A DNA stretch of 64,000 nucleotides, taken from Roridomyces roridus (lineage: Eukaryota; Basidiomycota; Agaricomycetes; Agaricales; Mycenaceae). Under the pieces are notes generated by a model, which saw nothing but the letters and a program-made list of their open reading frames with translations, was not told the origin of the DNA and searched no databases. The position numbers were made by a program, and so were the translations under genes. Shown one piece after another: positions 1-11,317 of this stretch (the stretch's first letter is position 1; each line of letters starts with the position of its first letter). Location: NCBI GenBank assembly GCA_029378245.1, contig JARKIF010000023.1:682001-746000 (forward strand), given 5' to 3'.

Positions 1-1
1 C

Positions 2-977
2 TGCGAGAAAGTCTTCAAGTCATTCAAACCCCACCAGGTATGTCGCCTCTCTGGGGTGGTATTACTCAGAGCTTATTGACGTATAGATTGGGGCAATACA
101 CATACCACTGCACTACAGTCCGACCCTGCAGCAAGATCACCCGCTAGTCAACATTTTCGACGCTGCATTCGAGCCGCTTTCCAGACTTTTGACGTCCTTC
201 CCTGATGATCATCCCGTCATCCAGGTATACCGGGATTTTTTCCCGGACGGCGCACCTGGGGAATACGACGAAAACGAGTGGCTCGGCCGGCTGATGCTGC
301 CAGAGCCTCTCCCGCAAGTCACAGCACTTATGAAGGGGCCGCTGGAATTGCTCAAGGAGCGGATACCCGTTCCGAATAAAAGGGAACGGCGCCTTAGGGC
401 TTTGACTGTGGGTCGGGCCATGCTGCAGATTTTAGCGATCCAACATGACCTCGACGAGCCATTGAATCTGAATGGCGATATCTATGAAGATATCATCAAC
501 CAGAGGATTGCAAGGCATCGAATGGAGGAAAAGGACGCACTGCGGGTGATGTATCTAGCTACTAAGCCCCCGCAGCTTCATCACGCCAGATTCTGGGACA
601 GAGCGGCAGTTGCTGACGGGGTTGCAGACTTCTTTCAGGATCACCAAGTTGCTGATCCCGATTTCAGGCCTTCAGCACACTATCGCCTGGGAACGCGGGA
701 GAGCCGACGACCAACTATATCTGTGCAGATTGCGCCGAGCCAGATAGTCGCAAGCTCTCCGCGCGTCCGACCTCGACATGGCAGGGAAGGTGATGCCAGC
801 AGTGACTCAGATGCGCCACCACCCAAGAAACAGGCCACTTCCGAGCGGCGACGGACGGTCCAGAATTCTTCACGCGTCCGACCTCGACATGGCACCGATG
901 ATGATACCAGCAGCGACTCAGACGCTCCGCCTCCCAAGAAACAGGCCATCGCCGAACGGCGCGAGCTCAGACCTTGA
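2..977 (+). CDS. 5'-partial hypothetical protein with a 37-residue tandem repeat
   Basis: I do not recognise this family. The reading frame enters from the left edge: a 12-codon exon (2-37) ends at a GTATGT donor, the intron runs 38-86 and ends TATAG, and the frame then stays open from 87 to the TGA at 975-977. The part before the first in-frame ATG reads as ordinary protein, so the true start lies outside the window. The middle (about 200-670) is a mixed-charge globular-looking region with no motif I can name. The C-terminus holds two 37-residue repeats, each with an RVRPRHG block followed by SSDSDAPPPKKQA, which looks like a disordered, nuclear-localisation-type basic tail. The same frame continues to look protein-like after the stop (see the next entries). 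No signal peptide can be judged because the start is missing. Confidence 0.55.
763..977 (+). repeat. Tandem duplication of a 111-bp coding unit
   Basis: The sequence starting gcgtccgacctcgacatgg at 763 recurs at 874, exactly 111 bp (37 codons) later. Both copies encode RVRPRHG, an acidic serine stretch and PPPKKQA. The spacing keeps the frame, so the copy number can change without breaking the protein. Confidence 0.85.
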
Positions 978-1136
978 GGGGCACGGGTGCCCTCTGCCCC
1001 GCCACCCCCATCACCACCGAAGAGAATTTTGAGGCAAGGTCCGGGATGGGTTATCGAGGAGGAGTTGAGCATCGAGGGTGATGATTTCGCGTCGAAGAGG
1101 CCTGATAGTGATAATTCTGAGTCAGAGAGCGCGTAG
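978..1136 (+). other. In-frame continuation after the stop codon of the first gene
   Basis: After the TGA at 975-977 the same frame stays open for 52 codons to a TAG at 1134-1136. It encodes a proline run, a basic KRILR segment and an acidic serine tail (SDNSESESA), matching the composition of the repeat region before it. Either a premature stop has cut off the original C-terminus or an unrecognised intron removes the TGA. Confidence 0.45.
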
Positions 1137-1256
1137 TATTAGTGTCAAATTTCAATCAAGCTTCGTTCGGCGTCGAACATGTATGGATGCTACTCTATTG
1201 GAGTGTATAATCTGAAATGCCTGGGGCAACCGACACCATCATCAACGCTGAATTAT

Positions 1257-3125
1257 CATTTCAATGAGCAGAAAAATACCTCGGCGGTGGGTCGGTAGTG
1301 CCGCAGTAGGGACGCGGCGACAAGCCTAGGTGGCGCGGCGATGCTAAGGAGTGCCGCGGCGATGAAGGTCCAGCGAGCAGCGACGGTGGTATGTGGAGCG
1401 GCGCTGACGCGGCTGTGATCGGCGTGCGCGGCGAAATGTCCATGCCCTGCAGAGCAGGGTAGAGGAGTTGGTCGGTGATGGGGATGAAGATGATCAGCGC
1501 AAAGGGGTCGAGGTTGGAGATGACGTCGCTGGGAACACTGTGCGTCGTCATCGTCGCCGCCTGCGATACCAAGTTGTTGTTGAGCTGGTTGTACGTGAGC
1601 CCTGTGCGGTAGTTGGTCGTTAGAAAAAAGCAACTCGGCAAGGTAAAAACGCACAGTAGATGGGATACCAGCAGAACACCCAGCACGCGCTCAGACCACG
1701 CTTGAGCTCGTCGACCCAGAGGTCGTCAAAGGTCATCCACGCAGGACGCTCGCCCTGCACCCGACTGGGCTTGGCAGCCTCCCAAAAATCGGCACTGCCA
1801 ATGTTGCGAACGGTGGTCACGGGGTTCCACGACCACTTGCCCTTGGCAGCGTAGCCGAACGCATGCAGAGCCAGGGCGAGGACAGAGCCGGTGGGTGGCG
1901 AGCGGATGTACCGCTTACGTGCGACGAGGAGGACGAGCGGGCAGAAGAGGAATACGATCGTAGGGAGGGTGTATGAGAGCCAGAAGCCGACGTACTGAAC
2001 TGACGTCAGCATCGAGCACGGGAAAAATAAAGGGAGAACACACCTTCTCGGCGTAGGCCATGGAAATCTGCCCAGCGAGCGCACCGATGTTGATGAACAG
2101 GTAGAAATACATGTACACCCGCGAGACGGTCATGGCCGGGTCGACGATGACTCGCTCACCGGATCGCGTCGTGCTAATGAACAGCTTGGTGCGGCGATAT
2201 TGCTCGGCGACGAGAGGGGAAATGTTGGCCTTGAAAAGACCGGTACCGAAGCCCATGATGATCTCGGCGAGGACGAAGACACCGAGTGCCGACTGGCTGT
2301 GCTCGATGACGCCGGGGGACGGCAGAGATGACGAGGATAATGTGTCCAACCAGTGCGATGGCGACGGCAATGCAGACGGTGTTGAAATGACCGAGATGAG
2401 CATCGGCGATGTACGCACCCAAGAGAGGAGTGACGTAGCACCAGAACTAGAGAGACCCAAAAAGCGTTAGTCAATTTCATGGTGGAGAAGTCATAACTCG
2501 CCTGGTAAAAGGTACCGAGACCCGTGGAGGTCTGCTGCCCCCTGCCAAGGGCACCCGACTGGCCGTCGGCGCCGCCAGCACCCGTGTGTGAGCCCGCAGG
2601 AAGACGTTGTTGCAGGAAGTTGGTCTAGAGGAACAATGAGCTAGCGTTGGAGGGCATAATGGGTTACGCACGAAGACGACGCTGGAACCGTAGAACTAGT
2701 TTGATGAGCAAAGAGAACACGGCAGTGTAAAAAGACACACCGAGAACCGCTCCGCTGCCTCGACGGATTCTGTTGTTCGAGTCGGTGGTGTTACGCGCTG
2801 TGTAGTAGATCCTCGTGGATGTATTAGCTACTGAATTCACAACAATTTTTTTGCTCTACCTGTCCGTTATATTTGCGTCCCAATTTTGTCCCAATTGCGT
2901 CCTCAGCGGTGTATTCAATTTTAGAACTGCCCATGCTAAGCGTCGGCAAGCAGTCACTGCATAGTGCTGCATAGTGCTGCATAGTGGGGATGTATCTATG
3001 GGCACTATGGCACTATGCAGCACTCTCCAGTGCTATGCAGCATCCCCCAGTTTTCCTGATGTAGTGTGCTTGAGAACCTCGCTCTCCGCCATGATGGCGT
3101 CGACGTCGGTGGATAGTCCGGCCAT
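1257..3125 (-). pseudogene. Disrupted POT/PTR2-family oligopeptide transporter
   Basis: The family imports di- and tripeptides with protons through 12 membrane helices in the plasma membrane. Reading down from an ATG at 3125, the typical PTR2 N-terminus (MAGLSTDVDAIMAESEVLK) is followed by about 300 bp that does not code for the expected first-helix region. Reading resumes near 2770 with VEAAERFS, FYGSSVVF and NFLQQ. Normal short introns then join GAYIADAHLG, GFGTGLFKANISPLVAEQY, the loop ending FDDLWVDELKRGL, and NNNLVSQAATMTTHSVPSDV with DPFALIIFIPI. After the DISPRTPITA segment (about 1430) all frames lose family resemblance, so roughly the last five helices are missing. A hairpin-rich repeat sits in the N-terminal gap. 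The family is about 550-620 aa; the residual segments cannot make a full transporter. Confidence 0.8.
2955..3040. repeat. Short tandem and inverted repeat built on ctgcatagtg
   Basis: The 10-bp unit atagtgctgc is repeated almost three times at about 2961-2986. Its reverse complement, cactatgcagcac, appears at 3011-3023 and again in part near 3031-3040. The set can fold into a hairpin and lies exactly where the PTR2 relic has lost its first-helix coding sequence. Confidence 0.75.
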
Positions 3126-3717
3126 GGAGGGTCAAAGGCGGAGGAGAAGAAGGGCGCGCGGGAAGAAGAGCGGACAGGAAACAAGAAGCATCACGAGCAC
3201 GCGGTTATAAGTTGTGGATCATGTGCCTGGTCACGATAAGCAATTCTCACTCTTGCCCCATGTGGCGGATCCGTTACCAAACTGATCGAGGTTTTCTGTC
3301 TCAAATCTGTCTACGAGAGAAATGTGCAGGCAGGTCTATCTCTGGACCGTAGCTTCCCATCGATGGCTGTACGCTTACGCCCTCTTGGGTTCATAATTTT
3401 GTACACTAAGTTTAGACAGCCGTACTCGATAGGTCCATACGAACCATCTTGCAACTAAAATAGCCTTGATATGGAAAGCCAGAGCACCACGCTGATGTGA
3501 TGGACATCGGCTAACCTTTGAGGCAATTGGACCCTGGACACTTACCTGCATAGGCATGCATTCGCCTGAGCTCGGCATCATTGATAAGCATCTTTCAACT
3601 TTCAGCTGAACGGCTCAGATTTCGTGTCTTCGCTTTGGCAAATCAGCGAAGACAAGCTAGTCTCTCGTAGACAGACTCTAGACAATCTGACGATACACGT
3701 ATGTAGATTGATTATAG

Positions 3718-4088
3718 AGTCTGTTATCAAACTCGGCCCTTTGGCAGGGGCCCGACCAATGACGTCAAATGCTCAGTTGGGTAGTCCCACGTGACTCTTT
3801 TGCCCGCGTCGGTTCGAACCCGCAGCTTGTCAACTATCTTAAATTGACTTTACTCATACAGGACCACCTCAGATAGGACCCCAAATCAAAGAAAATCATG
3901 TTTTATGGATTCAAAGTAATAAGGAATGGACTGGACAGGATGCATGGCTCGAAACGAGCCAAGGGGAAATAGACACCTCGGAGCGGGCTCGAACATGCGC
4001 GAGCAAAACAATTACGTGGCACGACCCAATCGGGCTCTTGACGTCATTGGTCGGGCCCCTGCCAAGGGTCAGACTTTGCAATCAGACT
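3718..4088. mobile_element. MITE-like element with about 105-bp imperfect terminal inverted repeats
   Basis: The left arm (agtctgttatc, then ggcaggggcccgaccaatga, then tgggtagtcccacgt) reappears reverse-complemented in the right arm at about 3984-4088. The match runs for roughly 105 bp at about 80 percent identity, including an identical 22-bp core. The interior of about 160 bp has no coding capacity. No clean target-site duplication could be read, so the exact ends are uncertain. The left arm contains ggttcgaaccc, which resembles a tRNA B box. Confidence 0.7.
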
Positions 4089-4131
4089 AAAGACAAGCTT
4101 GAAAGAGCTGTAAAAATTCTGATGCCGTGCT

Positions 4132-4139
4132 GTTTATGA
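4132..4139 (+). repeat. Left target-site duplication of the hAT element
   Basis: The 8-bp sequence gtttatga directly precedes the CAGTGATGCT terminus and is repeated exactly at 7456-7463 after the other terminus. Eight base pairs is the size made by hAT transposases. Confidence 0.95.
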
Positions 4140-4152
4140 CAGTGATGCTTGA

Positions 4153-4250
4153 GGGGCGATAGGGCCTCAAGCGATAGGGGCCCTATCCGGCCCTAAATTA
4201 GGGCCCTATCGAGTCTGAGGTCAAACGATAGGCCCTATTAGGCCCTAAAT
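4153..4250. repeat. Left subterminal repeat array of the hAT element
   Basis: At least six copies of a GATAGGG/CCCTATC motif in both orientations, many fused as ggccctatc or gatagggcc. Clustered short motifs next to the terminal repeat are the known binding sites for hAT transposases; that role here is inferred from family knowledge. Confidence 0.85.
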
Positions 4251-4361
4251 GTTATCTTATCTTATCTGCACGTGACAGAGTACGTAAGCATCAGAGCCGG
4301 CATTTTTGCTTCCCGCTCTCTTCCATCCTCACGATCTGCCTTACATCGGAATCCGCGCCGC

Positions 4362-7322
4362 ATGTCCGAGCCGGCGCTCTCAACCTTCTTCGAACGCGGG
4401 GCCAAAGCGAATAGCACCCAATTTCGCACGTATTGCAAAGGATGCATCGCCGAATGGAAGCGGAATAATCTGGATACATCTGGGATGGGTGAGGCCCAAG
4501 CATTGGCTGTCGAGCTGCAGAGCACAGAACAAGGTGTGTGTCATCATCTCTGCCGTACTGTATGTGGTTTTGAGATACCGTAGCCAAGGCCTCTATGGGC
4601 GAAGGCGTTCTCGGATACCCTCCGGCGTGGGTTACCCATATCCGCGGTGGTCAGGGCAAAGCCCGCTGTCCTTACGCCTCCGAGGCGGCTCGCGTCGCTG
4701 CACGAAGCAAGGATACCCGCAAAAACCCACCTACATTCCCCGAGAAGTCCACACCTGCGCAGTCGACTGCCGCGGCTGGTACATCGTCCAGTGCATCCTC
4801 CGGTCCATCTCTCAAGCGACCCGCTAACACCCAAATTGCGGCTCCGAAGGACTCGAAAAAACCACGCCCCTTGGACGCGTTTCTCAAGCCCGTCAAGGGG
4901 ATAGACGCCGTCTTTACCGGCACTCACAAGACCGCCATTCAAGCCCAATGCGAGCGGGTCGTCGTGTCCTGCAACCTTTCCGAGGACTTCTTCATGAAAC
5001 CACAGGTGCAGATCCTTTTCGGGATGTTTCGCAGTCGAGCAGCGGACGTCTTACCGTCACGGAACCTCATTGGTGGCCGATTGTTGACCGACGCCGCAAA
5101 TCTGGTCGACAAGGGGGTGATCAACGAATTTCAAGGTAAATACATTGGCATCCAGTACGTCCTTTTTTGGTGTTATCTCAATCTAAGCTGATGTTGCGTA
5201 GAAGTGACGCCTGGAGTCGCTTCCGCCGAGGCATTACTGGTGTTTGCGGTGTTCAACCCGGAGTGGTACGTGTATTCTCGCATTTCTTGTTCATTGTACC
5301 GAACGCTTGCGTGCAGGTCAAGGTTTTGCAGCTGGTCAACACCACGGCCTCAAACAAAGACGGCAAATCGATGCGCAAGTTCTTCCTCGAAACAATTGCC
5401 GCCGTCGAAGAAAAATACAAGTGCAAGGTCTACTATTTTATGACTGGCGCCGATGGAGGGAGCAAGAAGGGTCGAGAACTCCTCTTGCAGGACCGTCCAG
5501 ACCTCTTTACTCCCAGTTGCTTCGCTCACCAGGTACGTCATAATTTTTCTCGTCGTCCGCCAGACACAGACTGTATGGATAGAACCATCTATGCGTTGGG
5601 GACTACTTCAAGGTCTACGCATTCGCTCTTGAGATCTGCGAGGAGACGGTCGAGTTGGTGAACTGGATCAACAACCACGACAAAGTGCGCGACGTCTTCG
5701 ACAAGGCGCAGAAACTCGTCAGCCCCGACCAAAATCAAGGCAAGATCGTGGTGCTGGCGTATTCCTCCCCCAATGATACTCGTTGGACGACCATCGCCAC
5801 TTCTTTCCTTCGATTTCTCCGGCTTAAAAACCCCCTTTTGCACGCGTCGTTTGTGAACCAGCAGGCTATCGTGGACGCGCAGGTTGGGGCCGCAAAATCG
5901 ACTGAAAAGGTTCGGCTCGAAGCGGAGGCGCGGGAGATGATAGCTCGCATTCAAGATCGCAGCGGTAGATTCTGGTCGGGGCTAGAGGCGGTAGTCGGAG
6001 ACCTAGAGCCGATCTGCTTCAGTACGAACATCGCCCAGAAGGATGATGTTCGTCCTGATCAACTTCTCCTTTCGTTCGCGGGGATGTACTTGCATTTTTC
6101 CCAGCATCCGGAGGACGATGTACGGGTGGGGATGTGCAAGCGGTTGGAGAGGAGATGGAAGGATGCAGACCAGACGATGTTTTTACTGACGCTGGTTCTG
6201 AATCCGTTCGAATTAACGCGCGCATTTGGTCCGGACGCCGGATTCAGTGCTTTTAAACTGACCAAGCTCCTTCGTAATGTGAGTGTCCCCTCTTCTGCGA
6301 GTCTGCTTCTGACATTTTCTGCAGGTTTATCGGCGTATCCAGAGCCGCCCGGACAACACTGACGATATCAAAACCCGACTCGAGAAGGAAAACGCCATTG
6401 AGGACGCATTTTTCGATTATGTCGCTTCTGCGGGGATTTACAAAGAGTTCCAGGACGAGCGAGAAGACTGGATCAAACGAAGAGTGCGTGTTCTGTTGTA
6501 TATACTTAATCTGAGTGACTGAACAATGTGCGCAGGGTAATTGTCCTCGCCTTGCGTGGGCGCATGCACTGGGCGGCAGCACTCTCGGGCAGCGGGAGCT
6601 CTCCCAATTGGCGCTAAGACTTCACAACATCGTCTGCCAAACCGCTGGTACTGAACGACTCTTTTCAAAGCTCAAGATCCGCATGTCAGATCACCAGAAT
6701 CGAACGACGCTCACTAAATTGGAGAAAAAAGCCAAGGTTTGCAGTGATTCTACATACACTCCAAGGTGCTGACCTTCTTTAGGTTGGCGAGAGTATCCAT
6801 CATGAACACCTTGCCAACAATTTAATCCCCGACTATGATCGCAAGCGCAACAACCATAGTAACACTTCCAGCCTCCTGGATGTCCCACGATACGGCGATC
6901 TGTTGGAGGATCAGGATGCAGAAGACGAGGCCGATCGTGGGCGTGCTCTGGTTAGTGCGGAGAGATCTTGGCGGGTGGAAATGGCGGCGTGGATATCGGA
7001 CAGACGCCGGGCGGCAGCTGAGGCGGAGGTGGATCAGCCGGAGGTGGACGAGCCAGAGGTGGATTCTCCTGAGGAGAGCGACGATGAAGATGAGGAGGAT
7101 GGTTTGTCGCCGCCAGCTAGGCTCCCAAGGTTGCAGACATGGCCGAAGTACACGCTCCAGACGCTGTTCAAAGGCCGGGAGCCCCCGAAGAGGCCGACAC
7201 GGGAGGAGATTGCGGCAGAGGATGAGCGCAGCACCCTCAATGCGGCTGCCGACGCTGAGGAGGATGGCATCCCGGATGATGGTGGCATAGAAATAGGCTC
7301 GGACGAAGAGTACCGCGGTTAG
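4362..7322 (+). CDS. hAT-family transposase, eight exons, intact
   Basis: Exons read as 4362-4533, 4584-5154, 5202-5265, 5317-5532, 5583-6278, 6325-6483, 6536-6736 and 6783-7322. Every junction is GT..AG and keeps phase, giving about 872 aa. The N-terminus has a BED-like zinc-finger pattern (CKGC, then a histidine and cysteine about 50 residues on). The catalytic region carries GIQSDAWSRF, YYFMTGADGGSKKGRELL and CFAHQ, which match the conserved D..., D-GGS and C-x2-H blocks of fungal hAT transposases. NDTRW follows. The C-terminus has the dimerisation domain (LSQLALRLHNIVCQTAGTER, then LFSKLKIRMS), and an acidic tail ends the protein. It should cut and paste its own element in the nucleus. 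No stop or frameshift was found. Confidence 0.92.
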
Positions 7323-7352
7323 TTTACAAAAAATTAAATTATTTCCTTTTTT

Positions 7353-7445
7353 GGCGATAGGGCCCTATCCTGGCGCCCTATTTATAGGGGAATAGGGCCT
7401 CATAGGGCCCTATCGGTCGACGGGGGTCGATTTAGGGGCCCTATC
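7353..7445. repeat. Right subterminal repeat array of the hAT element
   Basis: Several GATAGGGCCCTATC-type motifs (for example at 7355-7369, 7404-7413 and 7436-7445) mirror the left array and end directly at the right terminal repeat. Confidence 0.85.
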
Positions 7446-7455
7446 AGCATCACTG

Positions 7456-7463
7456 GTTTATGA
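7456..7463 (+). repeat. Right target-site duplication of the hAT element
   Basis: An exact copy of gtttatga at 4132-4139, directly after the terminal CACTG. Confidence 0.95.
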
Positions 7464-8741
7464 GCCTTGTTGATGCCATAATGACTCAGGACACCACCTT
7501 GGCTCACTAGGGCCTCACAGCGTCGCGAAGGCATGGGCCGTTGAACCCCGCTTGCCCATTTTTGATCTGACGGTTGTCTGATGGCGATGTACTTTCCCGC
7601 GTCAAAGGATAGTGCCATAGTGGTCCCGAATACCAGACAAATTGCCATTCAGCATAAGAGAAGCAGCTGTTCATTTCTCTCAGCTTTGACTCGTTCTTGG
7701 GGCAAATGCATGCCGATGACGGCCGGAGCAACAGATCAACTTGAAGGATGGACACCAACAGTTTCCAATTAGCACCCGAAGCCTTCCAAACGCGAATCAA
7801 ATGGTTACGCCCGGATCGCGATTTGATCGCCATGCGGCATATACGTCGTTCCATCACTGGCTGCGACGCTGCGTTCCAGCTACGTTACTGTAAGATCTGC
7901 AGATAATAAATATGCCTAGTAGTAGCATTGCCTGCACTGGAGATCGAGCATATTCAACCTCCTTGCGGATGAAATCATACGGTGGCGGCCTCTCGGCTGA
8001 ATGATAGCGGCACCGTCGGCTGATTGATTATATAATCAATCCGGTTCGCACCATTCATCTGATTATAAGCGAGAGCTTTCGGGGTCCGACTGCCCGAAGA
8101 GTTAGCCGATGTCCATCACATCAGCGTGGTGCTCTACCTTGATGCCAAGCCTTCGTCATTTTGCTGGCTCCACCAAACACTGAGAAATTGGAGTATGTTT
8201 GGTGGCCTGTGGTACCTTTCGGCGTCTGTTTCGGGGTTTGCCATCTCGTCCGTTTGGTGCGGCGCGAAAACTCGGCTCCCTTAGAAAACTCCCAATTTCA
8301 AACTGGCTGATTCGAGCCGATTCGCTGTCGATCCGGTCGCGGTGGCAGTGAGTCTTCGAACTCGGATCCCTCGCCAATCTCACAACTTGATTTGTTTCCA
8401 ACTTTCAACTTCCGACTATCGAATTCCCAGCAAACTCGTCCGCGGGAGCCCGACGGATCAGACTGGCGGCGCCATATATAATTGGACATCAATTGATCCG
8501 ATCGGCGGATATGATACCCATTTTTATTTTTAGACTAAGATATGGCCCACCTTTTGAATTTTCCGCCAGGTACCTGTGTGGTCAAAGACAAGCACTCTGG
8601 GCGCAGCGGAGTGATTTCCAAGAACTCTTCCTGAACCACGGGCCAGTCCGTTGACAGTGCGAGATTCGGGCAATTGAACAGGGACCATGCGGGGGCAACG
8701 GCTTAACACGGGCTGCCATCAGTTACTCAACTTGAATTGAA
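7464..8741. other. Gene-free stretch with a perfect 20-bp palindrome
   Basis: No exon-like frame was found. A perfect palindrome, gattgattatataatcaatc, lies at 8022-8041. An inverted repeat of ccaccaaac/gtttggtgg lies near 8168-8201. This is probably decayed transposon sequence. Confidence 0.5.
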
Positions 8742-10290
8742 ACAAGACGTGCCTTCGCTTCGCTCCGGCAGCATTCCATTAACACCGGGATTTGCTCTAA
8801 ACTCCACACGACTTTTGAGCGGCCAGCACTTCGATTTCCGCTTTGGATGAGAAGGAATAGACATTTTGGCCAAGAACATCAACAACAGCCAATTCAAAGC
8901 CACGTATAACTACATGGGACATCCAGATTCCACCCTTCCCCGGATTGAACATCTAAGCTCAAATTCTTCTCCTGTTGCAAAGTTTTCAGAAAGGGAAAAT
9001 GCAACTGAGCAAAACACATGAACGCACATGATACATCCACGTTTGACCCACCGCGTGGATCCCGCACGCAGTGGCGCTCTGCGCGTTACCTTGCATATCC
9101 TGTCGCACTCGCACTGTGCCGTGGTTCTCGGGCACCACGATGGGAGTCGTTTGGTGAACGGTCAGTCGTCGAGAGTGGGAATCAGAGCAACCCAGGAGTT
9201 GTATGTAGTAGGAGGTCCAAGGGGGAACACACCGTGCGATTCGTGGTAGTACGTTGCTGAAGCGACAACAGGCGTCGGGGAGAGGCAACGAAGCTCGCGG
9301 CTTCGAGGTCGATGAGGTAAATTACGACGCGTGGCTTGAGAGGAGATGGCCAGTTGGTGAGTACACCGGAGACCAGGTCCGGGGTCAAAGAGGCTAAGTG
9401 ACCATCTCGAGTCAGAGCGTGTGGCGTGGCGCACGACGCCCTGAGGTTTGAAAGCGACACGTCCACTCGAGCCGGGTCAGTCTAGAGTCAAAGCGGTGAG
9501 AGAGCCACGCACCATCGTACCCCGTGTTCCCCGTGTCCCATCGAGTCTGCCGACACGTCGAGTGTTGCAGAAATGCGAAACTGAGCGGTTGATATCACAA
9601 TTCACGAACAGACTCCGCCAGGGCGGCGTGGGAGGCGGTTGAAGCAAAATGAGCACGCCGCCAATCATGCGCGGAGGGGCCGTTGGGGATGCGACGCCGA
9701 AAGCAGTATTTGGTGACCGGGGTCAATGTTCCACTTGAGCCAGGCCGGTGTGATTACCGAGGGACGCAGCTCAGTGACAGTCAGAAAGTGGGGATGCGGT
9801 GGCGGGATGAAAAGGAAGGAGGCAGCTTGAGGAGCTTGAGACAACGCTTGAAGAGTATCCCAAGATATCCCAGAGTGCGGCACAATTGATGAATAATCCG
9901 GATTTTGAGCCCCAATGACGAAGAATAAATATTAAATAGCAAAGATTCAGTAGGAGGAGGGCTCAGGGAAGCGGGGGTGAGCAAGCCGACAGCCATGGGT
10001 TCTCTATATATGCATGCCATGCCGGTGACGCGTCATCTTGCCGTCAATGGTCACTCCACTGCTGTTCCGTGCGATAAGCTGCGATCTGCCAAGAAAGCTG
10101 TGGAAGGCTGTGGGCTTGGTGACAACGGTCGATGGGAATGAAAAGAAGCAACTCCAAAGCTGTAAGAAAGCTGTAGACACGCCCTTCTGAGAGCCAGATG
10201 AGCATAAAGAGAATGCACATTTGGGGATAGAAGCAAGTGAACTGACAGTTGTACAAACAAAAAGGAGCCATAATCTTAAAGAACGGATAA
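8742..10290 (-). repeat. Dispersed 1.5-kb repeat, copy 1 (minus strand)
   Basis: Read on the minus strand, this block begins ttatccgttctttaagatta at 10290 and ends with tgctgccggagcgaagcgaa near 8772-8742. Both ends, and many patches between, match 56925-58445 read on the plus strand. The first 280 bp is best conserved and ends in a gcatgcatatatagag TATA-like segment. The downstream part is only loosely similar (roughly 60-65 percent by eye). I could not build a convincing protein from it; it may be an old transposon or a decayed duplicated gene with its promoter. Confidence 0.6.
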
Positions 10291-11300
10291 TGCACCGCGC
10301 ACAGCCGCGCGCGCGGCTGATGGGGTTCCGTGATGTCCGGCGACGTGATTTGGTTCCGGGATGTGCTCTTTCCCAGCCTGTCGAACTTTCAACTCGAAAA
10401 CTCCAAGATGAACACAAGCGGGACGAGTGAGACACTCAAGTTTACCAACATCAGTGGACACCCTGCAGGATGCAAAACATTTCAATGCGAGACCGTTGCT
10501 GTCATCTCACATGACAACGGAATTGAAACTGCCAGGCTCAACTTGAATTTTTCAATTGGGTGTAGACAAATTGGGCCGTCCCACTCGCCTTTGCTCAACC
10601 ACACTGCTTCAACTTCGATTATCTCAATCCCTGGTTCCCCACTTGCAAGTACTCACCTACATATATATGGTAGCTCAGAATTTGCTCAGAATCCCTGTTC
10701 GAATCAAGATCGGAGCATGTGTTGAATGGAATTTCTATTCACCTGACCATTGCCTCGAACACCGAATGAATAATGCTCCAATAGGTTCTGAAGCTGAAGC
10801 AGGTCTGGATTCGGTTGACGGCGATGGTTCATGGACAATCTTCTGGTCACCATTGCATGCTTTTGAGGACAAGAGCAACCGCGAGAATTTTGAGAACAAT
10901 AGCAACCGCGAGAAGACTTGCCTTCGAGTTGAAGAAGTAGAATCCATCGGAGATTTTACAGCAATATTGCCAAAGTACGCTGTGTAGGCGAACGGCTCCT
11001 TTACTGATGTGCCTCTGCCGGCACTCCCCTGAACACTGTTACTATAGTGCTTTCCCTTCGAAACGACGACGGCCCTCATTGTAGCTCTTCTACGTATCTC
11101 CCCGTGGTTTATGATCCGGGACGATAAGTAGCGCTCAAAGTTGATTCAAATGGAATACTAATATACACAGGCTCCCAAAATGCACAAGGAAGCACTGTAC
11201 AACGTTGAACATTCAGAAAGTACATCTGCATTCAAGAGAAATTGAAGCTCTCAAGGTTAAACCTACGGTTGACTCCTGAGTCAGCTGTCGATCCACGGAT
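10291..11300. other. Gene-free stretch
   Basis: Only short overlapping frames without family features. A small local duplication (agcaaccgcgaga at about 10873 and 10902) is present. I see no promoter or RNA gene. Confidence 0.4.
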
Positions 11301-11317
11301 GTTTGAATTCCACAGAC

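Larger units (their letters stand above)
4140..7455 (+). mobile_element. Complete hAT-superfamily DNA transposon (3316 bp)
   Basis: Both ends begin CAGTGATGCT when read inward, fitting the CAGNG start typical of hAT elements. They are flanked by perfect 8-bp duplications (gtttatga). Just inside each end lie clusters of gatagggccctatc-type palindromic motifs, the usual hAT subterminal binding array. Between them is a single eight-exon gene whose spliced frame is open from ATG to stop. Perfect duplications and an unbroken gene point to a recent insertion by an element that may still be functional. It sits next to an older MITE-like element. Confidence 0.95.

Noticed and set aside
4162..4250. 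CRISPR-like array from regularly repeated gatagggcc motifs
   Set aside because: The repeats are short, palindromic and unevenly spaced, lie inside a eukaryotic hAT element, and are explained as transposase sites.
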